DNA of 64,000 nucleotides from Platerodrilus igneus. Lineage: Eukaryota > Arthropoda > Insecta > Coleoptera > Lycidae. A model generated the notes under the pieces. That model ran no database searches. It was not told the DNA's origin and saw only the letters and a program-made list of their open reading frames with translations. The stretch spans positions 1-64,000 of the forward strand of contig JARFIW010001457.1 in assembly GCA_036346225.1 (NCBI GenBank). Direction: 5' to 3'. Each line of letters begins with the position of its first letter. The first letter of the stretch is position 1. The position numbers were made by a program, and so were the translations under genes. Below are positions 43,180 through 53,077 of the stretch, piece after piece.

Positions 43180-45692
43180 TTCTTACGTTCGCGCCGTGGT
43201 TATATTTACAAAGTTTGATAAATACAACACCGGTAGCGTGGTTGATAGACACTATCGGGGTTGGCAGCACTAATCTTATACGGATTTAGGTGCGGTCCTC
43301 CACCAATGATGTCATCAATATTACGCAATCCGACGTAAATTTACTTTATTTTTAACACAAAAATAAAGCACACAAAATAAGTAAAGGATTACTTACATCA
43401 GAAATCCTGCTTCCGCCCGAAATTGCGCTCGGGTAGGCCTCTAGCCAAGTCCAGTCGGGGCTCCTCCCGGAGGAATTAGAGATGATACGTCGACGCTATC
43501 AAATGCGTACGGAACAGCTCCGGCTAGCTAAGGTAAACATGAGGTCATCCTCAAGCGTGAAGATCGGTACTCCTAGGTGGCGGCAGATGTCTTACCTATG
43601 TAGGGATTGGACAGGAAAAGGTATGGAGGTAGACAACAAAGATAATTAGGCAAGGAACTACATAGATAACCCTAACGATACGTTACCAGAGGCAAAAACG
43701 TCCACTTAACACTCGATCCCCGGTAAAAAGCTACGTTATCCAGCGAGAACCGCGGAACTCTCCCACTCCTTTTCTAGTATTGCCCTACCCCTCTAGGGAT
43801 AAGCACACTGCGCAAGCTCACTACTCTTACGTATCGGAAGAACCGCCTAGTCTATTTAAAAATTCCCGCGTCTCGCGTATTTGAAAATATGGCGGGAAAC
43901 TTCCGTACACCAAAAACTAACCTAAAAACATGTTTAAGTGCAATGGCACGTAACAATCGCGACAAAGCCACAAAAGAAAAAACTTAAAAAAAGAAAAAGT
44001 CTGTTAGCACAGTAACAGCTTAAAATCTAAATCCTAACTACCCTACATAAACCATAACTTAAAACCTACAAAATGTTTATATAAGGCGCCACCTGGTTTT
44101 TTGACCGATAACACGTCTACCGAAGTACCAGGAAACGGGAATAGGTAGCCCGATAGTCTTTGACTACACTAATTATCGACAGCACAAATTTGTCGGGGAG
44201 CATGAAACACTACTTAAACTAACACGGGTGCGACAAGTCGCCTAAACTATCTAAACCTATCTAACTAAAGCTAACATAAAAGTTGTTATGTGCAGACACA
44301 CATGAGTGTTGCATCAAAACTATTCTTCTTTTTGGCAAGAAGTGCCCAAATTTAAAATGTTCATGGAGTGCATTAAGTCTACACTCTGGCAAATTTTGTT
44401 ACTGGTACTTTGGTTTCTTAACGATGCACATTTAAAACTTGTCCATGACATAGTTGTGAATCAACAAATTTACCAAAAGTACCACCTACTAAATCCTTAT
44501 ATGCTAACCTAACAAATTACATTTCTAAATCGGGTTAGCTTTTTCACTTAAATTTCAGGAAAAAAATAATTCCCACGTCTGGTCATATATACCACACGTT
44601 AGGACGGTAAAAAGATAAGACAAGATCTCAAATTGATGTTAAAGATAATAGATAAGATAATGATATTAAGCTTAAGTTGTTATCCTCAAAGGTAATGAAT
44701 AAGATAACGGTATTAAGCTTTAGTTGTTATTTGAGATACTAGATAAGATAACACGATATTAAGTTAAAGTGATTATAAGAGATAGTAGGTAAGGTAACAT
44801 GAATTTAAAAGAAAGTTATTACTAAAGATAACCGGTAAGATAACGCGAAATAACTCGAAGTCATTCCTAACGGTAGTCGGCAAGATAACTAGAAATTAAA
44901 CCAAAATTATTACTAACGGTAATCGGTAAGATAACGATACTAAACTAAGGTTATTACTAAAGGTAATCAGTAAGATAACGATATTAAAACTAAGGGTATT
45001 GTCAGAGATAATAAAGAAGACAAAGATATTGGCCTAGTTATTACCCAAGACAATGAATAACAACAAATAGAGTGGCTCCAGTAGAGCCGTTTAAATGGGA
45101 TTGACTCGTGCCATCTAAAAAGAGAAACCTGTGAAGCAGATCCGTTTGCAATAAACGGCACGAGAGACCGGCAAAGACATTTGGGTGCATTCCTGCACCC
45201 GGCGATAATCGATATCGGTGATACTATCACCCGATATCCACACGGTATATCGATATATAGATATATACACATTCACTCACACATTCACACACTCATCCAT
45301 ACCTTCACTGCCAGAGCCCATGCACTGACAGCGGCACCGCATGACCCCACGAAAGATTCGCAGAGACATGGTCCAGGTGTTTGTGAAAACCTCCCGCGCA
45401 ACCACACGGTGACTAACAGAAATGAAAAGGCAGTAGAGAAACAGGAACAGTAAAAAGAAGGAGGTTGGTTTTTTGGAGTGCATAAGAGACACTTCCAGGT
45501 AGAAGAAAGTAGAGGAAAGGCTCGCATTGAGCAAAAGCGACAGAGAAAAAGGTGGATAGCAAAGCGCTACTCAACCAGCCAATGTGACTAGTAGCTCGGA
45601 ATGAGGGAACATCATTCTTATGTGGCAGACGGGTGTTCCGGGACAAGAACAGGTCCACCGAAAGAAGAATAAGGCATAGCGGAAATAGCGGG
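43180..45692. other. Unrelated insert abutting the 5S spacer; possible Gypsy-2 LTR/UTR
   Basis: 2.5 kb with no convincing gene. It starts exactly where the 5S spacer stops and is the left flank of Polinton-2, whose right flank leads into a minus-strand Gypsy pol. It may therefore be the 3' untranslated region and LTR of that Gypsy element; no second LTR is in the window to confirm this. It contains a GATA-rich repeat array (44610-45050). The last six bases, agcggg (45687-45692), are the Polinton-2 TSD. Confidence 0.45.
44610..45050 (+). repeat. Degenerate minisatellite rich in AGATAA motifs
   Basis: About eight imperfect units of roughly 50-60 bp, each close to ggtaagataacgatattaa followed by a tta-tta-rich half. 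At least ten GATAA cores appear, several as agataagataa, the kind of site bound by GATA-family factors. Units decay toward both ends. Confidence 0.75.
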
Positions 45693-46350
45693 AGTAGTAC
45701 ATTATGGGCGTAATCAGACCCACATTTCCTCCAGAATCCCACATTTCCTCACACATCTGGACCAAAAAGTTTTCTTCGACTAACCATTTTTCATCTTTCG
45801 AGATAAATATATCTTAAATTTTTCATCTTTCGAGATAAATGAGCATCCTCATTTCCACACACGAGATAAACCTATTTTTAAGATTTTTTTTACCGCTAAC
45901 ATTCTGGACCAAATAGTTTTCTTCGACTAGCCATTTTTTATCTTTCGAGATAAACGTATCTTGTTTGGTATCAATTAATATTAGAATTTTCTCAGCTACC
46001 CAAATCTCTAGGAATTTTTTAGATAGCATCATCCCCCAGGGAGCTACCCTCATTTTAAGATTTCTTACCTGAAGCGACTTTTGAGCGTTCTTATAAAATT
46101 TTTTATACATGCAATACATCTTGTTAGTCTAAAATTTTATGCAGAATTCGAATCTGCAAACAGATTTGAAATCGGACTACTTCTTGCAAAGTTACATTTT
46201 AAAGCTCTCAAACCTCTTTAAAATTTTTGCTCGTATATATTTAACTCCATTTTTTAAAACCTTTTTCGCTATCCAAGATATATGCTTTAACCAATACATA
46301 AATTAAGCACACAAAATTTGAATAATTTATTTACAGTTTAATAAAGTAAT
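45693..46350 (+). repeat. Polinton-2 left terminal inverted repeat
   Basis: About 658 bp, inverse of 60498-61143. Near the tip a block (tctggaccaaaaagttttc ... atctttcgagataaat) is tandemly duplicated at about 45755-45812 and 45900-45955. Confidence 0.92.
45823..46119 (-). CDS. 98-codon ORF inside Polinton-2 left TIR
   Basis: ATG to stop, 98 aa, starting MYCMYKKFYKNAQKS, rich in Lys and hydrophobic residues. The mirror copy at 60736-61032 differs at very few residues. As with Polinton-1, TIR identity alone explains the conservation, but here both copies keep an ATG and a full frame. No family is recognised. Confidence 0.35.
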   Translation of the reverse strand: MYCMYKKFYKNAQKSLQVRNLKMRVAPWGMMLSKKFLEIWVAEKILILIDTKQDTFISKDKKWLVEENYLVQNVSGKKNLKNRFISCVEMRMLIYLER

Positions 46351-47319
46351 CATTCAAATGTAATGGGTTTTAAATATCTAAAATGGGAAGGTCGACTTTT
46401 GGTGTAATGATTAATGTTAATTAATGTTAATAAATGTAAATGTTGATAATTAAGAAAGCGCATTTTGCTTGTATGAAATCTATGGAATTTCTCCTGTAAT
46501 GAAAGAAGAATGCATTCGTAATTGGAAATACGTGCTACAACTTTCGCTAGATACCAGCCATGTTAATTAGAAATTTTGTGTATGACATCATTAACTACCT
46601 AAATTTCAGAATTAACAAAATGTAATAAACCAGATTAAGTACTGTTCAATAATAATCATAGTGTGAAAGTAAATGAGTCTTATTACCTAAATTACCTTAC
46701 GTGACGCGGTAGAAGCATTATAACGCAAATTCCGGAAACTTCCAATGTAGTATTAATTCATTTGTAATTTTTTGTAATCCAGCAAATATTTTAAATTCTT
46801 AACGATCATGTGAAAAGCTGTTTATAATTTCTTTTCTTGGACTTTCTATTAATTATGTTTGTGCATTTGAAATCGAGATATAATTGTTTGTAGATTACCA
46901 ATAACACGAGGTGCTGAAAAGTGCGTATTTACGGAAAATACAAACCTCATTTAGTAGTATAATTAACGGATTCAAAACGTATATAACGCGGTGTCATTAG
47001 AAAAAATTCTATTAGTTTCGCACGCTTTTGTGTTATAGTACATCGAAATTTTAAACCGTTGTTTCGCGTAGTTATTTTGTGGAAAGTTTTGAAGGAAGAT
47101 TTAAGGTAAGTTTACATTTTTTTATTAAAGTAGAACTGAATTTATTTGCAAACACCAATTATTATGTATTCGGTTATTGGTTCTTTGTATTTTAAAACAT
47201 TAATTTTTCCAAAGTAATGCGCTGTTTTACAAATATATTTTTTACAAATTTTAAAGGTATACTTTTAGCTGGAATAAAAAAACAATTCTCAAAAAATATT
47301 TTATTAAAATTTTAATACA
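46351..47319. other. Gene-free AT-rich interval
   Basis: No gene seen. Near 47105 aaggtaagt resembles a splice donor after a short possible leader exon, but there is nothing to connect it to. Confidence 0.5.
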
Positions 47320-47792
47320 TTAACAAAAAGGCCTCAATAACAATACGTTTTCTTTAGAACAGCTTAAATTATTCAAACAATGGTTTAAACAGTGATTGTA
47401 CCTATCACCGAATCTTCTTAATTCTTTGAGCTTTGGAAGTGAGAATACACTTTCCATGTTTAAAATGTTGTTTGATAAATATTTTGATAGTAACTGCCTT
47501 TTCTGTTCGCCTTTAACATAGATAGTAGCATCGGGTGGTATGACTTCTTTCAGCAAATCGCCTACATTTGTATATCCACTTGTGGACTGTCCATCCCAGC
47601 TAAGCCCATGGATTCTTTGCTTTAACCACCGAACTTGCTTTTGAAATCATCACTTAGGGTGTTATACTCCACAGCCATGTCCAGTATCTCATGCCATATT
47701 ACATTATTCGCTACATCCAAAATGGCAATCTCCTTGCAATAGAAATCACTAGTTTTGTATTGATATCCTTGTAAATCGATTATGAAACACAT
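47320..47792 (-). pseudogene. Exonuclease-like conserved Polinton ORF
   Basis: From ATG 47792 the frame reads MCFIIDLQGYQ, FYCKEIAILDVANNVIWHE and then meets a stop near 47625. The rest continues in another frame with HGLSWDG, PPDATIYVKGEQKRQLLSKYL, FSLPKLKELRRFG and a C/H/C cluster ending CSKENVLLL. Asp and Glu in the first 25 residues and the later His-Cys elements fit a DEDD-type RNase-H-fold nuclease, but that is inference. The Polinton-1 homologue is at 7268-7602. One frameshift near 47625 breaks it. Confidence 0.6.
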
Positions 47793-47914
47793 GCTTCCTG
47801 CTTCAAATCACAGATGGGAATGGGGTTCTAAGCAAATCTCTCTCCTATATATCCAGTTAAGGGACTTTACTCCCTTCTTTATGATTTTTCATCCAGGTAA
47901 TTATCTGGATGATA

Positions 47915-48844
47915 CTAAAGCAAGTCTGTTTTCTTAATCCAACTTTTACCATCCCCCAACCACGACACTAATAATTCGCGTCCGTGCTTCCGTTTCCGTA
48001 AAACTTTTTCCACTAAGTACGTGTCGGGTGCTGCTGTGAGCTGAATTTCATCGCCGTAAAAAGCACCTAGAATTGGCCGACCTTCCAAATCTTGTAGCAG
48101 ATAGGTTGTCGGTCTCGTTTTTTGTATTTTAACAATTTTGAATAGTTCTGTACTCCAGTTTGGGTGAAATCCTCGATCGAATACTGCTTTATATTTTAAT
48201 ATACGCACAATGTCTCCAACCTTATACAACTTCTTGTAACTTTTAGAAACGCTGTTAGCGGTGTAAAGTTTTATTCTTTCTGGATGTTCTTCTGCTTCCA
48301 TAGGTGTCATGTTAATAGCCCGATGCGGTGTATTATTGTATTCTTCCATAACCTTAGGCAAAATATTCACCCATTTATGACTGCCTTGCAAGTAAAATCT
48401 TCTGTACAATTTGTTTTTGATTGTTCTAATCAACCGCTCGACCATGCTAGCTTTGATTGCGGAATACGTAGAGTAATGGTTTATCTTATATTTTTGCATA
48501 AGATTTTTAAACCAGCGGTTGTAGTACTCTTTCCCAAAATCCATTTGTAGATTGATTCTTACGTTATTTTCTCCTTGCAGCATTTTGTCCAATATTTTTT
48601 TCATAGCATTTGTAACTTCTGATCCAGTTTTATTTTTTAAAGGTTCAGCTAAAGCATATTTTGTGAAACAGTCCACTGCTATTATAATATATCTGTACCC
48701 ATTGTTCACACGCGAGTAAGGCTGCATTTCGCATAAGTCCGATTGGATAAGATCACGTTTCACATGTTTCAGATTTGTATGACGACGCTGAAAATTTTTT
48801 CTTGCAGGTTTAAATAATTCCTTAACGATGATTTCTTTACTCAT
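47915..48844 (-). CDS. Polinton integrase (retroviral-type, intact)
   Basis: 309 aa from ATG 48844, uninterrupted. The catalytic triad is visible: D36 in LIQSDLCEM, D102 in LQMDFGKEYYN and E136 in KASMVERLIRT. WVNILPKVMEEYNNTPHRAINMTP is the typical post-catalytic helix region. The C-terminus LEGRPILGAFYGDEIQL...WIKKTDLL matches Polinton-1's integrase end. It would cut and join element ends, giving the 6-bp duplication. The start overlaps the fibre ORF stop by 8 bases. Confidence 0.95.
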   Translation of the reverse strand: MSKEIIVKELFKPARKNFQRRHTNLKHVKRDLIQSDLCEMQPYSRVNNGYRYIIIAVDCFTKYALAEPLKNKTGSEVTNAMKKILDKMLQGENNVRINLQMDFGKEYYNRWFKNLMQKYKINHYSTYSAIKASMVERLIRTIKNKLYRRFYLQGSHKWVNILPKVMEEYNNTPHRAINMTPMEAEEHPERIKLYTANSVSKSYKKLYKVGDIVRILKYKAVFDRGFHPNWSTELFKIVKIQKTRPTTYLLQDLEGRPILGAFYGDEIQLTAAPDTYLVEKVLRKRKHGRELLVSWLGDGKSWIKKTDLL

Positions 48845-49512
48845 TTTTGCTTAACACTGTTGCTAAACTAATAGGGTTATCTTTATCCAATTGCACCTTT
48901 GACATAAACTGAAGCTTTGGTTTGTAGTATTTGTTTTTTATAGCTGCTGGTGACGCCTCGTAAATCGATGCTATTGCAAGACCGAGCTCCTTCTCATTTG
49001 TCTCAGAAGTTGCAGTCAAATAAATAAAAAAACTGTATAAACGTTTTAAAGTCAGATACAAGCTTATCCAATTTTTCATTTACATATTGTTTATTAACTG
49101 CATCAGATGGCTCAACTGGTTGAGCAAGCATTGCGATACGCTGGTTTCTTGCATTGAAGGCTTTATCTTTACGTTGTATATCATCAGAACTTTTTAGACA
49201 GTATGAAAAGGCTTGATTCACGAGCTTGATTACAGATTTCTTATTAACACAATCACTATCGTCTTTAGGGTCCATTACATCAACTAACCTTCTTTTACGA
49301 AAACTAATTGTTTCTTCTCCAGACTTGAATACTATAGTGCTTCTCTGATTAACACAATCACTATCTTCTTTCGGGTCTGATGAATTCACTAACCTTCTTT
49401 GCTGCATATCGTACCCATCACCATCCAACGTTAGCACAAATCCTCGACCTGGAGGACCGCGTCGAATATCAGCATCTTTACGCTCTGAACGTCCGAAGCG
49501 GTCGATAGGCAT
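48837..49512 (-). pseudogene. Putative fibre-like protein with DSDCVN repeats, frameshifted
   Basis: From ATG 49512 (MPIDRFGRSERKDADI). A short repeat occurs three times: RRLVNSSDPKEDSDCVNQRS, RRLVDVMDPKDDSDCVNKKS and AQPVEPSDAVNKQYVNEKL. This spacing of Pro-Asp-x-x-D-x-V-N recalls fibre repeats of phage and Polinton fibre-like proteins. A frameshift in a run of seven T near 49035 moves the C-terminal part to frame 48837-49079. It lies in the same position as 12841-13353 of Polinton-1. The attachment role is inferred. Confidence 0.6.
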
Positions 49513-49539
49513 TTAAAACTGTGTAATTATTTACTGAGC

Positions 49540-50454
49540 TCACTGATTTATACCTTCTTCTCTCAACTCTTCTATTATGGACACCATCTCGTTAATGTTT
49601 TCCTCGCTTGTATTTCCAACTCGGTTGGATGCGTTCAACAATCTCAGCCGATCTACAAGTTCATGTACATTATTCCAGTAGACATATTGCACCGGCTTTG
49701 AATTTAAACTTTTGTAAAACCGGTTAGAAAAGCATAAACCCGCCCCCTTAGACTGTTTTCTTCTCTTTGGCTGTTTTCTTTCGGGATTCCTCCGAAATTC
49801 GGTGAGATATTTTGCACATATTTGTTAAACTTTTGTTATTTGTTGGAAATCCGCTTAAATCGTGCACCGCAAATGGGTTAAACTTTCTTCTCAAAATCGA
49901 CGCAGATTTGATCATTTCCAAGTAATTCGGCAAATCTTCATGCAAATTGAAATCGCCATCTTCGGGGCTGATGTCTTTGTAAACCAGCAGGTTGTATAAA
50001 CCCTTCGTACCTGGATATATCACATTATTTAATGTTATATCGCTAGTTTCCGGGTTAATTACCAATACACTTTTCCACAAACTCCATGTATCGGTTTCCA
50101 CATTATACTTTACTCCATAAATTGATTTGTCAATATTTTCGTCCTCGTCTCTAGCTAACACATCCGCATAGTAAAGATGGAACGGTTCTTCTAGAACGAG
50201 TTGTTTAATTTTCTTTATAGGTACGTCCATGTTTTCAACTTTAACCTTTGTTGTAGGTGTGGGAATTTTTCGGTGATCGATTGCAACTGGGAAGCGGTTA
50301 TTTCAAGGGATCAATCAATTGTTTGTGCACCTCTTTGAATTTTTGCTGAGATGTAGCGTCTCCCTTTTGTACGCTACAAACTTTTTCGTACAGCATCCTG
50401 CATAAGATGAAGACTGCGTTTATTCGCAATAAAATTGTTAACGTCCGTCATCAT
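49540..50454 (-). pseudogene. Conserved Polinton ORF of unknown function, frameshifted
   Basis: ATG at 50454 (MMTDVNNFIANKRSLH). The central open part (50230-49748) has DTWSLWKSVLVINPETSDITLNN-type text and GTKGLYNLLVYKDISPEDGD. The end, QYVYWNN...DRLRLLNAS...IIEELREE, lies in another frame to 49540. It parallels 11844-12812 of Polinton-1. At least three indels are present: near 50375, near 50300 and near 49755. Confidence 0.7.
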
Positions 50455-50491
50455 GAAACTTTGGATGAGAACTAGCTGTTTTTGAATAATG

Positions 50492-51361
50492 TCAAATATT
50501 TATATACTCGTCGAAATTCTTCCGATACCGCCCCTTATCCAAATCAAAATCTTTCACAACAGTTATAAAATTATGTTTTGAGTCACCCCAACACTGTAAA
50601 CACATTTCTTTAAATTTCGGATATGTCATGTCACCGCTTATATGATCCGAAAAGATATGGCGAAGGTTTGTGTCATCCTGTTTCCATAATGCGATTACAT
50701 TGGTGTTATCTCTGAGTCTATGTTTTAAGGCACTAGCGTAAGTTTGACATAGATAGAACGAATCTATTGCTTTATGTCGGCCGAACGAGAAAAATTGAGT
50801 GATTTTGCTTTGCTCGTTTACAGGTATATCATCGAAAACCATAATTGAATCTTCTTTGATATCTCCGGGTTCGATCAAATCATCGTAATTTTCAAACTCA
50901 TGGTATCCAATTTCTTCTTTTAATGGTGTAAAAACGTTTCTTAACAATTCGTATTTCGGTTGATATAAACTTTTCGAAAATACAAAGACATTTTGGAATC
51001 TAAGACCGTTCTCGTGCAGGATCAGAGATATTAAAGCGTTAGTCTTCCCACAACTCGATGGTCCCGCGAAGATAGCTCGTATGTTAGACGGGAACAATGG
51101 ACCATGTTTACCATCCTTTCTTGCACTAGCAATAGCAAAGTTATCATAATTCTGTATAGGTATTTTAACTTCTTGTATAGCATCACCCGTGTCTCTCACA
51201 TTTTCCAACCTAGGAGCACCATTCTTCTTTTGAGGTTTACGGAGATCTAAATGCCTGCTTAACGTTCTTCTGGGTATACCATATAACCTACTTGCAGAGT
51301 TAACACTTATACCCTTTTGTATTTCACTAACTGCTGTCTCTAAAGATTCCTTGGTGTACAT
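50492..51361 (-). CDS. Packaging ATPase with N-terminal pipsqueak-type HTH
   Basis: An intact 289-aa frame from ATG 51361. Residues 1-40, TKESLETAVSEIQKG and ASRLYGIPRRTLSRHL, are a textbook psq-type helix-turn-helix as found in host transposases and transcription factors. Walker A GPSSCGKTN begins at residue 100, Walker B IMVFDD at 173, and FSFGRHKAIDSFYLCQTYA follows. The ATPase part aligns along its whole length with Polinton-1's 230-aa protein, which has no HTH. The packaging role is known for the family; the HTH could direct the motor to specific DNA, which is inference. Confidence 0.93.
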   Translation of the reverse strand: MYTKESLETAVSEIQKGISVNSASRLYGIPRRTLSRHLDLRKPQKKNGAPRLENVRDTGDAIQEVKIPIQNYDNFAIASARKDGKHGPLFPSNIRAIFAGPSSCGKTNALISLILHENGLRFQNVFVFSKSLYQPKYELLRNVFTPLKEEIGYHEFENYDDLIEPGDIKEDSIMVFDDIPVNEQSKITQFFSFGRHKAIDSFYLCQTYASALKHRLRDNTNVIALWKQDDTNLRHIFSDHISGDMTYPKFKEMCLQCWGDSKHNFITVVKDFDLDKGRYRKNFDEYINI

Positions 51362-51607
51362 CTTTCAAATATAAGTTTAAACTGATTCAAATTGAAAATA
51401 ATATTCCTTATATACCAGCATGGGTAGGTGTGCACGCGCAGGGGTGCGCATGGGCAGGGTGTGCACGCGCAGGGGTGCGCATGGGTACAGGTGTGCTTAG
51501 GTGTACACCGGAGTACGTGAGAAACTGTCTTGGATCACCAAAAATCTTATTAATATTAAAACAACATAGATTTTATACAATTTTATTAAAATATATATAC
51601 AAAATAT
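51362..51607. promoter_or_regulatory. Upstream region of ATPase with GC-rich tandem repeat
   Basis: Contains two tandem copies of a 31-bp GC-rich unit (gtgtgcacgcgcaggggtgcg..., 51428-51489) in otherwise AT-rich DNA, just upstream of the ATPase ATG. A regulatory role is possible but unproven. Confidence 0.45.
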
Positions 51608-52933
51608 TTAATTGTGAATAAATCTATTAACAATTTCCGTAAACGGATTATATTCAAACATAGAGTCATGTATAATTAAAGCATAAGCCTTCATCGACGG
51701 TTCAAAATTTCTTGAAGCTTCTAATTCCATTCTTACATCAACAGTTGCATCCTTGATGCTTTCAAATTGATGACGACAGTCGATTACAAAGACAGGTGAT
51801 TCCTTAAACCTGTTGTAGTCCATTAAACATTTATTTGACGATTTGTTCGGGTAGTATTTTTCCATAAAAGATGCATAAGACAGGTACGCTGGCAAGTAGT
51901 CATTCTGCTCGAAGTCCAAATTTAATCGACCTTGAGGGAACATCTGAGAGTTTAAAAACACTTTGACATTGGTTATGCTGGCATTCGTAAAGCTTGTAGC
52001 ATTTTCTTCTTTCCTGTCGTACTTCCCATTTTGCAGTGCCAGTAATATCCACCGAGCCTTCTCTGTTTCGTTCGATACTTTAATTCTCCATACTTGCGAC
52101 TTTGATTGTGTTAGAGACGGTAATTCGTGTAGTTCCCATTTTCTGAATGCAACCATTATAGATGATTGATTTTGCATTTCCGAAAGCAGCGATGCCTTGG
52201 CAAAGTCACTTAATGTTATATGCGGAACCTCCCATGAAATACGCTGTATTTTGAATGTTACTTTTCCAATCGACTTGTAGCAATTTACGTCCGACTTGGA
52301 TCTGATTAAAATCAGCTCTTGAGGCATGTTGACGATAGTTTTCTTGTAATCTTCAAAAAACCCAAAAATGGTTTTTAGCGGTATAGCACAACTAAACCGT
52401 CCATCTTGGAATATGGTATCGGGCTTCCACCCGGTATGTGTAATAGATTTTGTTTCTGATTCTTCCATGGATACTAAACCTTTAATAGTTCTTGTAATTA
52501 CAGGGATTCGGCAGACATCTATTATTTGATTATTACCCAATTTGTATTGAATTTCTTCAAACAGAAAATATGGTGCATTTCTAGTAAATTCGTAAGCTTT
52601 AGGGTCTGGTTCTGCTGCTCTAATCGGGTCTACAGTTGTTGACGCTTGTCTTAATGTTTCCGTAGGCTTATAGGTACCCTTTATAAATATAAAACTTTCA
52701 TGAGGGTATGTGATGTTATCACTGCTCTGGATTTCAATTGAAATTCGATCGTTGTTTTCTGCATTCAATGTAAAGGGAAGATATGTATAATAATCTTCCT
52801 TTATTATGGTCTCATCTAATTTATAACCTCCAAACACATCCAATTTGGGCACGTCCTCATATTTAAGCCTTCCAAGTTTAACGTTTTCATCACCGTGGAG
52901 ATCTAAGCTGCGTTTACTTCTGCCTCCCATCAT
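51608..52933 (-). CDS. Polinton major capsid protein (intact)
   Basis: 441 aa from ATG 52933. The N-terminal arm is followed by DYYTYLPFTLNAENNDRISIEI and HESFIFIKGTYKP, then FLFEEIQYKLGN, NMPQELILIRSKSD, ISWEVPHITLSDF, MVAFRKWELHELP, SQMFPQGRLNLDF, FVIDCRHQ and the end FEYNPFTEIVN. Predicted beta-rich throughout, consistent with the double-jelly-roll capsid protein known for Polintons. It would form the shell of virus-like particles. The reading frame has no interruption, unlike the Polinton-1 homologue. Confidence 0.92.
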   Translation of the reverse strand: MMGGRSKRSLDLHGDENVKLGRLKYEDVPKLDVFGGYKLDETIIKEDYYTYLPFTLNAENNDRISIEIQSSDNITYPHESFIFIKGTYKPTETLRQASTTVDPIRAAEPDPKAYEFTRNAPYFLFEEIQYKLGNNQIIDVCRIPVITRTIKGLVSMEESETKSITHTGWKPDTIFQDGRFSCAIPLKTIFGFFEDYKKTIVNMPQELILIRSKSDVNCYKSIGKVTFKIQRISWEVPHITLSDFAKASLLSEMQNQSSIMVAFRKWELHELPSLTQSKSQVWRIKVSNETEKARWILLALQNGKYDRKEENATSFTNASITNVKVFLNSQMFPQGRLNLDFEQNDYLPAYLSYASFMEKYYPNKSSNKCLMDYNRFKESPVFVIDCRHQFESIKDATVDVRMELEASRNFEPSMKAYALIIHDSMFEYNPFTEIVNRFIHN

Positions 52934-53075
52934 TTATAACTTTTAATCCCAAAGATTTTAAGAAACGTATTTCTTCTGCTGTAAGTCTCTCGACAACTTG
53001 ACGCTTTGACGCCGTATTCACTTCTAATCGTCTGGGGGTGTTGTAGCGTGCTTTATATACAAAATCGATAGGCAT
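52914..53075 (-). CDS. 53-aa microprotein overlapping the capsid gene start
   Basis: ATG 53075 to TAA 52914. It starts MPIDFVYKARYNTPRR and ends LTAEEIRFLKSLGLKVIND. Its last 20 bases overlap the capsid ATG. Homologous to the 49-aa ORF at 8797-8946. Position, basic N-terminus and the LTxExxxFLxxLGLKV tail are kept. Function unknown; co-expression with capsid is implied by the overlap. Confidence 0.72.
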   Translation of the reverse strand: MPIDFVYKARYNTPRRLEVNTASKRQVVERLTAEEIRFLKSLGLKVINDGRQK

Positions 53076-53077
53076 TT

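Noticed and set aside
44610..45050. Repeat array as a CRISPR
   Set aside because: Units are contiguous and degenerate with no constant spacer structure, and this is a eukaryotic genome.
45277..45742. Overlapping minus-strand frames of 80-109 codons left of Polinton-2
   Set aside because: Low-complexity hydrophobic text, several overlapping frames, none with a motif.
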